This document shows, piece by piece, positions 45,527 through 56,299 of a stretch of DNA of 64,000 bases. The notes beneath the pieces are model-generated. The model was not told the origin of the DNA, did no database searches, and saw only the letters and a list, made by a program, of their open reading frames with translations. Each line of letters starts with the position of its first letter. Position 1 is the first letter of the stretch. The position numbers and the translations under genes were made by a program. The DNA is from Zasmidium citrigriseum (taxonomy: Eukaryota; Ascomycota; Dothideomycetes; Mycosphaerellales; Mycosphaerellaceae), in NCBI GenBank assembly GCA_002786025.1, contig NHNW01000069.1, forward strand, positions 1-64,000, in the 5' to 3' direction.

Positions 45527-46772
45527 ATGGCTGATTGGCTCTTCCTCAGCTACAACAACCCAGAAGATGCGAGGAGTGGCCAGACCCGCAAGAAGATACG
45601 TGCCCACGTCACCTCGAGGCAGCATGCCTTGAACCGGCTGTCGGCAGACGAGGAGCCATTGACCCGCGGACTACAGCGACAAAGGGACTCTAACCGCTCA
45701 TACACATCCACTCCCGCGGCCAAGCCTCCCAAGAAGCCTGTCCCGAAGACTACCAAGACTGCTGCCCATGCTAAGCGACCCACGTACGCACAGCAAACGT
45801 CGTGCTGGGACTCCAAGGCAGGAGACAGCGCATCGGAGGGGAAGAAGAGCGAAAAGAAGCGTAACAGATCAGCTTCCCCAGAACGTCCACTGTTGGCAAC
45901 AGCAACTTCCCCTCCGGCCAGCGTCAACCTCAATGTCACCCCTGTACCTCGAAAAGACTGGTATGACTGGCTTCATGATTACTGGTTTAATTTTACGCTT
46001 CCAAAAGCGAAGCAACGGTTGAAAGTAGACGACATTCAGCTGCAGCGATACATCTCTTGGACTCGGCGTCTGCTGGTCACAGAGCCAGCATTTTATTACA
46101 TGTCTTTACTTCTCGCCACTGGGATACCGTAAGTCATGAAAGATCACGCGTATTCAGTATATGCCCTGGCTTACTTCACTAGGGTTGCCAATGGACAATT
46201 CCCTCTCTTGAAAGCGATATGGCTCCGCGGGCAGACAGTAGCAGCCATCAATGAGGCCCTGTCAGACCCTGAACGAGCCACTAGCGATGCTTTGATTCAA
46301 GCGGTGGGTCAAATTGCCTTGCACGAGCACATCTATGGGGATAGAACCGCCGCCCACCAGGTTCATCGTCCAGCACAGCAGCGGTAAGCCATTCTGCATA
46401 GACATCTCGTGTCTTGGAGATTTATCGGACTGATGGCGCCTTTGCAGTATGATTGATATGCGAGGAGGCATCAAAGAACTCAATCTACCACATGAGGTCA
46501 AACAGATCATGGTAAGTCAGAAGCAGTGCTCAACCATGTGTCGTGAGACTGACTCTCTGCAGGTATGGTATGACCGACTGATGGCAGCCGAAGCAGGCAA
46601 CGAGCCATATTTCGCAGGCCTCGCAGATGGAGAAAATGTGAAAGCATACGACAACGCCGAGGCAATCGCCATAACGAATAATGCGTCACCTGCTCGGTAT
46701 AAGCATCCAGGATATTATGGATCGAATGTTAACGAAGAACAACAACAAGAAGAAGAAGAATTTGGCGATTGA
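45527..46772 (+). CDS. Fungal transcriptional-regulator-like protein without zinc cluster
   Basis: Four exons, 45527-46128, 46183-46383, 46448-46511 and 46563-46772, give 358 residues with all phases matching. The N-terminus (FLSYNNPEDARSGQTRKKIRAHVTSRQH) has the pattern seen at the start of many fungal regulator-like proteins. A basic, Pro-rich linker (about residues 40-130) follows. The remainder is helical (DWYDWLHDYWFNFTLPKAK, TRRLLVTEPAFYYMSLLLATGIP, DMRGGIKELNLP) like the regulatory half of Zn2Cys6 factors. There is no Cys6 cluster. The C-terminus is acidic and Gln/Glu-rich. A regulatory role is inferred from these family-style patterns only. Confidence 0.72.
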
Positions 46773-47279
46773 TCTCTTGAGAGAGACACTTCCTTTTCAA
46801 CCTCAATCATCCACAGTCCTTTCGTTTTCGGAACTCGGCCTCCTCGACATACTTTCAACCCCCACACACTTCCTAGTGTCAATCTTATACGCAAGTACGT
46901 TAGTGAAGCCAAACTCTCGGCAAGTTCCTCACAAGTGAGACAGGCGCTTACAACGATTTAGACAAACGTCTTCCCCAGGAACGACGTCAAGGTTCGCCGG
47001 CGAATGCATCTCTCCAACCATCCTGGTCAAATCCCCTCCTATACCACTCCACATCCTCCTCGGCCGATGCCCAGCCAAATAGCTGAAAGAAGCCTATATG
47101 GCGCCTCGGCTGGGACTATTGTTGCGAACGCTCAACGCCCAATGGAATTAGGCATGCTGGAGATATAAGTCGTCGTGATGCCAAGTTCGAATTTGAGACT
47201 CATTCGATACTTAACACCACGCCACAACCGCTGAACATCGAATCGAATAGAGATTCATCTCAAGTCACACCCGGACAAG
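46773..47279. other. Intergenic region
   Basis: 3' UTR of the regulator-like gene and promoter of the small secreted protein gene. Nothing else recognised. Confidence 0.45.
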
Positions 47280-47725
47280 ATGCAATTCAAGAGCCTCCTC
47301 CTCGCCACCTTCATCGGCCTCGTCGCCAGCGCCAACATCGGCCGCCGAGACACGACCTGCTTCGACGATGGTGACTGCTTCTTCGCTGGTGGAAAGTGCG
47401 TGAAGCAGTCTGGCAAGATCACTGGGTACGTCAAGTTCCATCTATCCATCATCTAACAAGACGACGAAGCTGATGTTCATTTCTCCGTAGAACTTGCAGC
47501 GGCAAGGCGACTACGACCTCCGCGACGCCAACTGCCACCGGCTCTGCGCCTACTGCTTCTGCGACTGGTTCGACATGCTATGATGATGGAGACTGCATCC
47601 TGTCTGGAGGAAAGTGTGTGAAGACTGGGACTGGTCTGCAGGGTATTCTTGGGTGAGATTGATTCTCCGTGATTTTGCTTGCATGAGAGGTCACTGACTT
47701 TGTTATTAGCCACTGTGAGAAGTAG
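47280..47725 (+). CDS. Small secreted protein with two four-cysteine modules
   Basis: Three exons, 47280-47425, 47491-47652 and 47710-47725, give 107 residues. The start ATG heads a signal peptide (MQFKSLLLATFIGLVASA). The mature protein is two copies of one module: TCFDDGDCFFAGGKCVK...GTC and TCYDDGDCILSGGKCVK...GHC, spaced C-x5-C-x6-C-x8 to 11-C, joined by an Ala/Thr/Ser linker. Eight cysteines in two sets of four suggest two disulfide-bonded domains. Both introns are phase 2 and fall just before the last cysteine of a module, so the module probably duplicated with its intron. Small size, secretion and cysteine content fit effector-like or antimicrobial proteins; function is unknown. The last exon codes only four residues. 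Confidence 0.83.
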
Positions 47726-48463
47726 AGATGCTCTGGGGATGGTGGTAATGCGAGATGAGGCAGATGAACAGAAACACGACTGGAGCTACGTGTTGGACTG
47801 TTGCTTCAACGCTGCTGCCAGGCCATGATAGATTACTCATTGCTATGAACGACATTGAATGTCGAACCCAATTGTGGAACACATTTCGTTGGAGACAGCC
47901 ATTCGGTTAAACAATGGCAGGGACATTGCAGCACCTTCTCCCACCCACCGATATATCACGTAAGCAACCTCACCCTAAAGCTCGCGAGATCGAGACCCCA
48001 GGCCTCCATCTTCCTCCATCTCGCATCAACATACCATCATCACTGCCATTACATGTTCTACCGCCCCCAATCTGCGTGGCATTCAGGTCACCTGCACACA
48101 GGATGAAGTCCAGAAAATTGGCCCCCAAGTCAGCAGACAGGGAGGCTTACTAAAATTGGGCAGAGGTACGGATGCGGCGCCAGCGAGACTGACGAGTGAG
48201 CATCGCTTTTGAAGAATGGTCGTCCTTCTCGCACAGCTCACCGAACGACATGTTCTGCTCTCACGGAGGAAGGCCTCTGACGACCTGCATGCTCTTTCCG
48301 TTATAAGCAGGCACCTCGTTCGAGTTTCCCCACTCTCACCTCACGGTGGAGGCCCCTGGCTCGTCTATATTACATGGGTTCTGCTCCAAAGATGTCGGTT
48401 CAACCTGACACCTCATTTGCACTGGCGCTATCTACCTGACCTTCATCTCCTAACATCTTCAAC
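47726..48463. other. Intergenic region
   Basis: Promoter of the hydrolase gene and 3' UTR of the small secreted protein. Two overlapping frames (47855-48153) have no domain. Nothing recognised. Confidence 0.45.
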
Positions 48464-49717
48464 ATGCCTCGCAAGGACATCGAATTCAAGACTACAGACA
48501 ACGTAACTCTCCGAGGGTGGCTCTTTACGCCTTCGAAGAACGAGGGCAAGCTACCATGCCTGATCATGGCTCACGGCTGGTCGGCCGTCAAGGAAATGGA
48601 CCTAGACACGTTCGCTGAATACTTCACCTCCAAGCTGCCTATCACCTGTCTGGTCTACGACAATTGTGGTTTCGGGGCAAGCGATGTCGCAAAGGATCAA
48701 CCAAGACATGAGATTGTATCCAGTCTCCAGATGAATGATTACTCTGATGCCATTACGTACGCTCAGAGTCTGGACGAGGTCGATGCTACGAAGATTGGCA
48801 TTTGGGGAAGTTCGTACTCGGGTGGTCATGTATTGTATGTTGGAGCTGCTGATAGGAGAGTCAAGACGGTTCTTTGCCAGATGTAAGTCGATCCACAATC
48901 ATACGCTCCTCGGATACTGATTTCTAGGCCACTGGTGAACGGCCCTGAGAACTTCGCCCGACTTGTCAGGTCAGACATTGTCCCTGCCATGGTCAAAATG
49001 TTTGAAGACGGTGAGTCGCAGCCTCATTGCCCTGGATGTTCTGGTCAAAGTGGTACATATTCGTAGCGATCCCTAATCTGGTCGCAAAGACCTAAGACAG
49101 CAACAAGCCCTTCAAGAGCTTGGTGTCAATCACTCTCTTGGAAAAAGTTGATCTTCCAGTTTGAACGAACGAAGGACGGTAGTCTACGATTGGTGGCTTA
49201 CAGTCTACTGCAGATCGCAAAGGAAGGGCTTCCGGCAGTCAACCTGTCACGATTCCCGTCGTTGCCAATGATCCTCAAGTTCCAAGTGCTCTGCCGACGC
49301 CGGACAGCTACGAGTTCTTTACAGCATGGGAGAAGAAAAGCAGCTGGAAGAACGAAGTGACGCTCGAGAGGTGCGTTGTTCAATCTCTCTATGTCCGGCA
49401 GACTAATGTTATGGCGCAGCATCGAGTACATGCGCGCCAACGATCCATCACACCTGATCCATCGCTTGGCCCCAACTCCCCTCCTAATGACCGTGGCTGA
49501 AAACGATACTTTGACTCCGACCGATCTTGCTTTGGAGGCATACTCCAGAGCTAGAGAGCCGAAGCAGCTCCACATTCTCCCGGGAGGTCATTTCGATGGA
49601 TACGGGTAAGGATGATTCTCAGAAGAACGCTTAAGAGCTAACGATCGCAGTGGACCCAACTTCGAACGTAATGCTGGCAGACAGACCGAGTTCTTGCGCG
49701 AAACACTCTGCGTCTAG
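48464..49717 (+). CDS. Alpha/beta hydrolase (X-Pro peptidase/dienelactone hydrolase-like)
   Basis: A cytosolic-looking alpha/beta hydrolase with no signal peptide. Five exons, 48464-48882, 48928-49010, 49214-49370, 49420-49605 and 49651-49717, give 303 residues. Family features are the MAHGWSAVKEMD oxyanion region, the nucleophile elbow GIWGSSYSGG (about residue 113), the acid in VAENDTLTPTD (about 250) and the catalytic His in LPGGHFDGYG (about 278). Exon 3 was placed by the family block DRKGRASG...IPVV; the preceding intron is 203 nt, unlike the 45-50 nt others, and contains several stops in every frame. The substrate is not predictable. It lies directly upstream of the HExxH cluster in the same direction. 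Confidence 0.82.
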
Positions 49718-49944
49718 GTGCGGCTTTGCTGGCTTTTGCTTCATGTGCACTTTGAGCAGGTGAATACCCGTATGGTCTCTTTCACGCTCCAGTGTCGCCA
49801 CAGCATCATATGAGTGCATGGACACATCGCAATAATCGCAGTCCGCGGATATCCTGTCGTCGTCAATAAGACCATCGTGCTTAACACTCTGTCGCCCTTG
49901 CTCTTCAGCACTAACAAATCGACCATATTCGCACCCCGGATGCG

Positions 49945-51544
49945 ATGGTGTTCTTCAACATGAACACCGTAGCGTTCTGTGCGCTAGCGTTCCACGCCCT
50001 TTCGGCATTCTCCAAGGACCTTCACGAGGTCTTCAAGTTGGACGATCGGCCTGCCAACATTCATCACAGCTCCTGCAATCCCCACTACGAATCGACTAAT
50101 CCAGCAGGCTCCGGTTCTTCGAAAATCCTCAACAAGATTTGGGATCAGTTGAACGACATGAGTAGGTTCAGCCTGACAATCTCGAAGGAACACACCCATT
50201 AACGATTTCATGCAACGCAGACGCCTACACTGTTGACGCTTTGTCCAGTGCGAAGTACAATGATCCAACACACTGGGTCACGAGAAGGATCTTGGGTTCC
50301 TTCTTCGCCATCGAGCAGAACCAGCAGTCTGACGGTCCGACCGGTTACGAATATCCAGACGATGTGTTTGACGAGCCCACCATCACGTACCGCAAGAAGC
50401 TGCAAGCAGTCAGAGGCAACTACAAGCTGTTCAGGAACTTGATCAACACCGCGGCACCTGACGACGATGAATTCAAGCCAAGAATCTTCTGCGACTCGAC
50501 CTTCATGGAGATACAGAACGCTAATAGCGACGCACTTGGTAATGATGGCAGACCGATTGCTATCAAAGATCGAAGTGGAAAGATCACCGGGTGGGAGAAG
50601 CTGCCTGCATATGCAGAGAAGAAGTGGGCTGGTAGAATGGGCAGAAACGTGTTTGGTAAGGACGAGTCCGTGAAAATTATTGCAGAAGTCGACACTAACG
50701 CTATCATAGACCGTCACTGGTTCTTCTGGTTCGACTTCAAAGGCGATAGGGGCTACATCGTCCTCGAAAAGCGTTACTACCCCGAGATACCTGGCACCGG
50801 ACGCCCATTTCCACTCGACCCTCGGACAGGTCAGCCGTCCTACTGCGCAGATACTGCAGGGCACAAGATACTTGCAACGACGCTTGTACCAGTCGAGAAG
50901 CCCCAACCAGACAGCGACGACGAAGACAACGATCAGGATCCGGACGAGGCAGCCTGGCACATGGGAGACCATGTCATCTTGTGCCCTCAGAGCTTCCACC
51001 GTGGCGAAGAGGCTCTTGCCAGCCACCCACCGGCACCTCACACTCATTTGAATGATCTGGAGATCACAGCCCTGACTTTATATCATGAGCTCTTTCATAT
51101 GGTGGAGCTGGAGAACGATGATCAACTTCGGCGGTCACACAAGGTCGACAAGAACGGCAATCCTGTGAAGGAGTGAGTTGGATGCCCCTGAAGGCACCTT
51201 GCGCAATCGGATGCTGATGACATGTAGATGGTGGAAGTCGAAAGACAGATTCGACATCAAGAAAGACGCCGTGACGATTGGTGCTTGGGATTGCTTGGAT
51301 CTCGCTGCTTGGTAAGTGTTAGCTCCTTAATACAATTATCACGCTACGATGCTAATTTCAACGAAATAGGGAGAAGGCCGCACCCATGACAGAGTCATTC
51401 GAGGCTCTGACGATCAGGAACTGTGAGTCTTTCGCCTGGGCGTCCTTCGCCATCAATATCATGCGGAAGTATCAGATGGACTGCTCCACGGGCGAGTGTG
51501 AACCGGTCATGCCCGGTGCTACTGGGCCTGAGGACGGCGCTTGA
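49945..51544 (+). CDS. Secreted HExxH protein A (putative metallopeptidase)
   Basis: First of three tandem paralogues. Four exons, 49945-50161, 50221-51172, 51228-51311 and 51370-51544, give 475 residues. The signal peptide is FFNMNTVAFCALAFHALSA. The zinc-type motif HELFH (about residues 361-365, bases 51084-51098) follows the hydrophobic strand ITALTLY. Blocks shared with the other two copies are KPRIFCDSTFM, HWFFWFDFKGDRGYIVLEK, FPLDPRTGQPSYC, VILCPQSF and the late IRNCESFAWASFA. It is likely an extracellular protease, remotely like M35/lysine-specific metallo-endopeptidases. The third metal ligand is not identifiable. It has fewer introns than copies B and C in the middle of the gene. Confidence 0.8.
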
Positions 51545-51961
51545 TGGGATCATACCTCCAATGCGAAGCAGGGACTGTGAGAGCCCGGCCATGGTCGGCC
51601 TATTTTGGAGCACTCCGGCAAACGGAGGTCGTTGTGCTGCACTCAACGGGGCGCCAGCTCTTGTGACTTCGACGTGGCCCTAGACCAGGTAGGTGGAAAT
51701 CGGATTTTGCTGTCAACGAGGCCAGCGGCAGGTCCTTTGGCCTGGTCACAATCGTTCCTTCCCTTACTCATGTGCTTCGTGTGCTGGCAAGCTACGTCGA
51801 AGGGCATCGTTGGCAATATATATCTCTTCTCTTTGAAGCTGATTTCGAGGATTCTCTTTCATTGACTTCAATCTCTCTTATATTCTCAGACCTCTGCATA
51901 TCCCATCAAGAATTCATTGACACAGCAGTCGACTTATTCGGACCGGCAGGGAGTTGGAAAG
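51545..51961. other. Intergenic region between copies A and B
   Basis: About 400 bases with the 3' UTR of copy A and the promoter of copy B. Nothing else recognised. Confidence 0.45.
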
Positions 51962-53755
51962 ATGCGGTCCATCAGTCCTGGGTTGCTACTGCTTCTGGCC
52001 ATAACAGCCAATGCAGAGATTCAGAAACTAGGCGACGTCTTTGAGGTCGATGTTCGGAATCCGGCCAAGTACATGAGTTCTTGCTTAACGTTGACGGATG
52101 CCAACGACCCCAAGTCGGCTCTGTATGACCCAAACGCAGCAGCTGGCGCTGACAGCAAATTGCTCAACAACATCTACAACAAGGCATATTTGCTAATCAC
52201 CCATGCCATTGATCATACTACCGAGGAGCAATACGATGCACATGTCGATACTCGGAAACTGATGAAGAACTTCTTCGCCATTCATGAGCATCAGGTCAAT
52301 CCAAACGATCCAGATCAATCTCTCGTCCCCAGGGCTGGACTCGAGGAGCAAAAGTACAAGCAGATGAGAGGTAAGCTTGAATCCAGTAGCGTATGCCTTT
52401 CGATGATTGCTAATAAAGCCCCAGCTCGATTTGAGCAGGTCAAGGATATACTCGAGAGGACTCGACCAGATGGGAAGGGCAAGCCAAAACTGTTCGTACA
52501 TCGAACCGTGAAGAACAATCAGAATTGTGCTGACTTTAGGTCGTGGACAGATTCTGTGACTCGACGTTCCAGACCTTGCAGAAAGCGAGCGACCCAGCAC
52601 GCGACAAGAAGGGCAAAGAGATCAAGGATGAGCAGACCGGGAAAGTTATGACGTTGAAGGACTGGGAGAAAAAGCATGACCGAGATTTCGGTACGTACTA
52701 GACTGATCCACGGGATTTCGAGCCGTCAAATTAACGGTGGCATGGAACAGAGGACTATTGGTATTTCTGGCACGAGTTCCAGGATGAGGTATGAAGAATC
52801 ATTACTCGTTATGGAGCAAGAACATTGCTTACCGCTTGTCACCAGCGAGGCTATTTCGTGTTGGAGAAGCATGATTTCCCGCCCTTGTCGTCGAAGCAAG
52901 ACATCCCCTTCCCCATCGATCCTCGGACCAACAGCCCGGGCTACTGCATGGACCATGCCAACGAGGGCTTCACATTTGTCGATTACCTTCTCCCTGCCAA
53001 TCGCGATGAAGGCGCCGAGGCGTGGGTTCGAGAGCCTCATATGGTCTTTTGCCCGGATAGCTTCATGGAGAGTCGACAACGACGATTCAACGAGAATCTT
53101 CGTCCGCAACCAGGAGGAAAAGTTCTTGACGACATGGGGATCACGGCATTGATCTTCATCCACGAACTCTTCCACATAGAGGAAGAGGATTCCGAAGACT
53201 CTCCTCCTATGTTGGGGAAGAAGCTTAGCAATGGACGAAGAGATCCCAGGTTAGTCTACTCTCAGACCGGTGCTTGTGACAGCTGCTAAGCAGAACAAGG
53301 TGGCCAGCGGAAAAAGCAGGTTATGCACCACTCAATGGCCATCAGGTTTACAGCGCCCTACATAGCATGACCCTGGCCATGTGGGATATGGCACGCCCCG
53401 AGACCAGATCCTTTCAGAACCTTGAAGCTATCAGAAACCCGGAAAACTATGCATGGTTCGCTCTCGCGCTAAAGCTTCAGACAAGTACAAAGTCAGTAAC
53501 AATGACCGAAAGCTCATGAGTAGATCATTCTTGCTAACCACGGTGTCCGAGTGCAGTCAAGACTGGTCGACTGGCGTGTGCAGAGCTGGAGGATCTCCTG
53601 CCGCAGGAGTCACCGTTGATATACCCTACAACCCACCGAGACGTCGCGCCGTTAGGGGCGACCAACGTGACAGCATGATCAATTCAAAAGGCCCCAGTCG
53701 GCTGGACCGCATGAACGATACGACACCTGCGAACGATCTTGAGCTTCTGGAATAA
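51962..53755 (+). CDS. Secreted HExxH protein B (putative metallopeptidase)
   Basis: Second paralogue. Seven exons, 51962-52370, 52425-52491, 52551-52690, 52751-52788, 52846-53249, 53300-53491 and 53557-53755, give 482 residues. The signal peptide is MRSISPGLLLLLAITANA, then KLGDVFEVD...SSC as in copy C. HELFH lies at about residues 324-328 (53161-53175). Shared blocks include FCDSTF, DYWYFWHEF, RGYFVLEKHDFPP, FPIDPRTNSPGYC, FCPDSF, MTLAMWD and NPENYAWFALAL, then VTVDIPYNPP and a polar tail. Exon 2 (67 nt) and exon 4 (38 nt) equal those of copy C exactly, which decided the splice before FCDSTF; an alternative pair (GTACAT/TTTAG) would insert four residues. ATG 51962 was chosen over 51917 because it heads the signal peptide. 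Confidence 0.8.
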
Positions 53756-54386
53756 GGCTACTGAGATCTCATAATGATATCGGAGCATCTCATAGCACCC
53801 CGTAAGATGCCCACGGCCTCCGAAAGCACCTTGCAACTATTCACGGGAACATGTCTCTCGGCACCGTAGACATCTGGCGAGGAACCTGAACAGCAGAGAA
53901 CTTCATGGGCCGTATACATGGGTCGAGAAAGTACGGACTACTGGATGAGTACTCAATGAAAGGGTAGTAATTTTGAACCAGTCTACAATGACGAGAAGAC
54001 AGCTTCTGTGATTCTAATGTTAACATGGAGGAGGTAGGTCTAGTAAAAATGCTTTCGGGCAGTGTAAGTCACATCCCATCAGCAGACGAACACGACGTGC
54101 TTCACAGCGTTCATATGTTGTTCATATGCTTTCATGAGCAGGCGCAGTGGTCGGCCATTGCCGTCACGGATTCAGCCAAATCTTCGCCGTCCATTCGAAC
54201 AGCTCATCCATATGCTACGTCGCTCGAGCCTGAAGAGTCTTTGGCTGAGAGACTCAATACCTTTACGACCACAACGCCGTCATTGACTGGACCACTCTCG
54301 CCTCCCTTCTCCCAAGAACACAAGCAGTCTATAAACATCCATTTCAAGATCACAACATCCGACAGCGGATGGGGCAACGCACCAAG
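53756..54386. other. Intergenic region between copies B and C
   Basis: About 630 bases. 3' UTR of copy B and promoter of copy C. An open frame from 54025 has no domain. Nothing else recognised. Confidence 0.45.
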
Positions 54387-56221
54387 ATGCGACTCATTAC
54401 ATCCATCGTGCTGCTGATGGTGATCAGTATCGCCAATGCTCAGCCTCCCAAACTCGGCGATGTCTTTCAAGTCGACACCAGAGATCCCAAAAAGCACACC
54501 AGCTCCTGTCTCCGAAGACTGGAAGAAAACAACCCTGACACTGCACTCTTCAACCCCGACAAACCAGCGACTGATCAGAAGCACTTACTCAACAGAGTCT
54601 GGTTCCATGCCTGGAACTTGAACAGCCACGCCCTTTCATTGACAGAGCTCGACAGATACAACCAGAATCTCGACACGAGGAAGTTGATGTTCAGCTTCTT
54701 CAACATCATGGCACACGTGCCGACCGGCAGAGGCCAGAAGACGAGCCCAACGGGATTCTATCTGGAGAAGTACAAGGACGTTCGGCGTGGGTCTTTTGGC
54801 TTGACAAGCTGTCCAGACCTGATAGCTAACATAGACTGCAGGGAGATACGATGGTGTGAAGAAGCTAATGAGCAAGACTCAAAAGGACGGCCCAGACAAG
54901 CCAGTGATGTACGATTGTGAGAGTCAAGTCTCTGTGAGAACTCCTGACTGATGCACTGTAGCTTCTGCGATTCGACCTACTACGACTTTCTTCGTGGAGA
55001 CGAGCCGGCACGCGACAAGGATGGCAAAGAGATCAAGGACGAAAATGGCAAGACGATCTCTATCAAGGACTGGGAGACTCAAAAGAAACGAAATTGGGGT
55101 AAGCCTTTCCGCAATGCCTCAATAGGAATCCAATGTTGACCTAACGTGGAACAGATGACCATTGGTACTTTTGGTTCGAGTTCGGCGATCAGGTACATCG
55201 CTGTCTACTCCTTTCGAGCTATATGTCACATACTGACTTGCACAGCGCGGCTACATGGTCCTTGAGAAGAAGGAATTCCCACCCATATCCGAGGATCAGC
55301 ACTACCCCTGGCCACTCGACCCCGAAACGAACCAGCCTTCTTACTGTAAACACGAGGGATACCAAGCCTGGACGTGGCATGAAGACTACCTACCGAAGAA
55401 GCACAAAGGAGCTGCAGGCACCGACGCATGGCTCAAGACAGCACATTTCGGTCTGTGTCCCCAAAGTTGGACGGAGAATAATGACAGGCGCCATAACCCG
55501 AACATGAATCCCCAGCCACTTGATACCCGTCTCGACCACATGGGAATCACGGCCCTGACTTTGTACCACGAGCTCTTCCACGTTGCATTTGCCGACATGC
55601 TGGATTATGAAGCGTACTTCCGAGTGTGGCAGGAAGATAAGACCCCGTCTCCTGCGTAAGTTTCCCTATCTACATACCAACTTGGGTGCTTAGGCTGATA
55701 TAACCAGATTCCCACACCAGAAGGCAGGTTGGAGACCAAGTGGCATACGGACCTGTACCGGAATCCACTGCATCACGCTCGCAATGTGGGAAAATGCCGA
55801 TGACGAGACCAGGGGGCTCAAGAACTGTCCCAGCATCCACAATCCCGAGAGCTACGCTTGGTTCGCACTGGCTTTGATGCTGCAGAACTTCGGATTGCAA
55901 GGAGGTCAAGACTGGTCGTCCGGAGAAGCGAAGAGAAGAGGTTCGATCCAAGGACCAATGACTATCGAGATTCCGCTGGATGGTCCACCAGCAAAACGCG
56001 CTGCGAAGCCTACAGACTTACCTATTCCATCGATGGATCTCGAAGACCTGTGGCTACGCGGCGTTGAAGAAGATGAGATTTATTCGATGGTAGAGGATGA
56101 CATGTGGTCAGAGATGTTTGAGGAGGAGAATGTCACCACGATCGTGGAGCATCTCACAACACTCCACGAGATGCTGAGCTCCCCCAACACCACATTTGCG
56201 ACTTCTGTGAAAGCTCTCTAG
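54387..56221 (+). CDS. Secreted HExxH protein C (putative metallopeptidase)
   Basis: Third paralogue and the longest. Six exons, 54387-54786, 54842-54908, 54962-55098, 55155-55192, 55246-55655 and 55708-56221, give 521 residues. The signal peptide is MRLITSIVLLMVISIANA, then KLGDVFQVD...SSC. HELFH lies at about residues 322-326 (55567-55581) after ITALTLY. Shared blocks are FCDSTY, DHWYFWFEF, RGYMVLEKKEFPP, WPLDPETNQPSYC, LCPQSW, ITLAMWE and NPESYAWFALAL. After the shared IEIPLDGPP it carries an extra acidic C-terminus of about 75 residues (EDDMWSEMFEEENV and on) missing from copies A and B. It lacks the late intron of copy B. ATG 54369 is an in-frame alternative, but 54387 gives the better signal peptide. 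Confidence 0.8.
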
Positions 56222-56299
56222 CACCCATCAGCATCAAAGTACTCTGAAGGGGATCCCTAGCATACCAAGCAAAAGCATCTATTGACCAACATCCATCCT

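Noticed and set aside
49011..49213. Reading the alpha/beta hydrolase as a frameshifted pseudogene
   Set aside because: A GTGAGT...CTGCAG intron restores the family block DRKGRASG and keeps the whole 303-residue frame.
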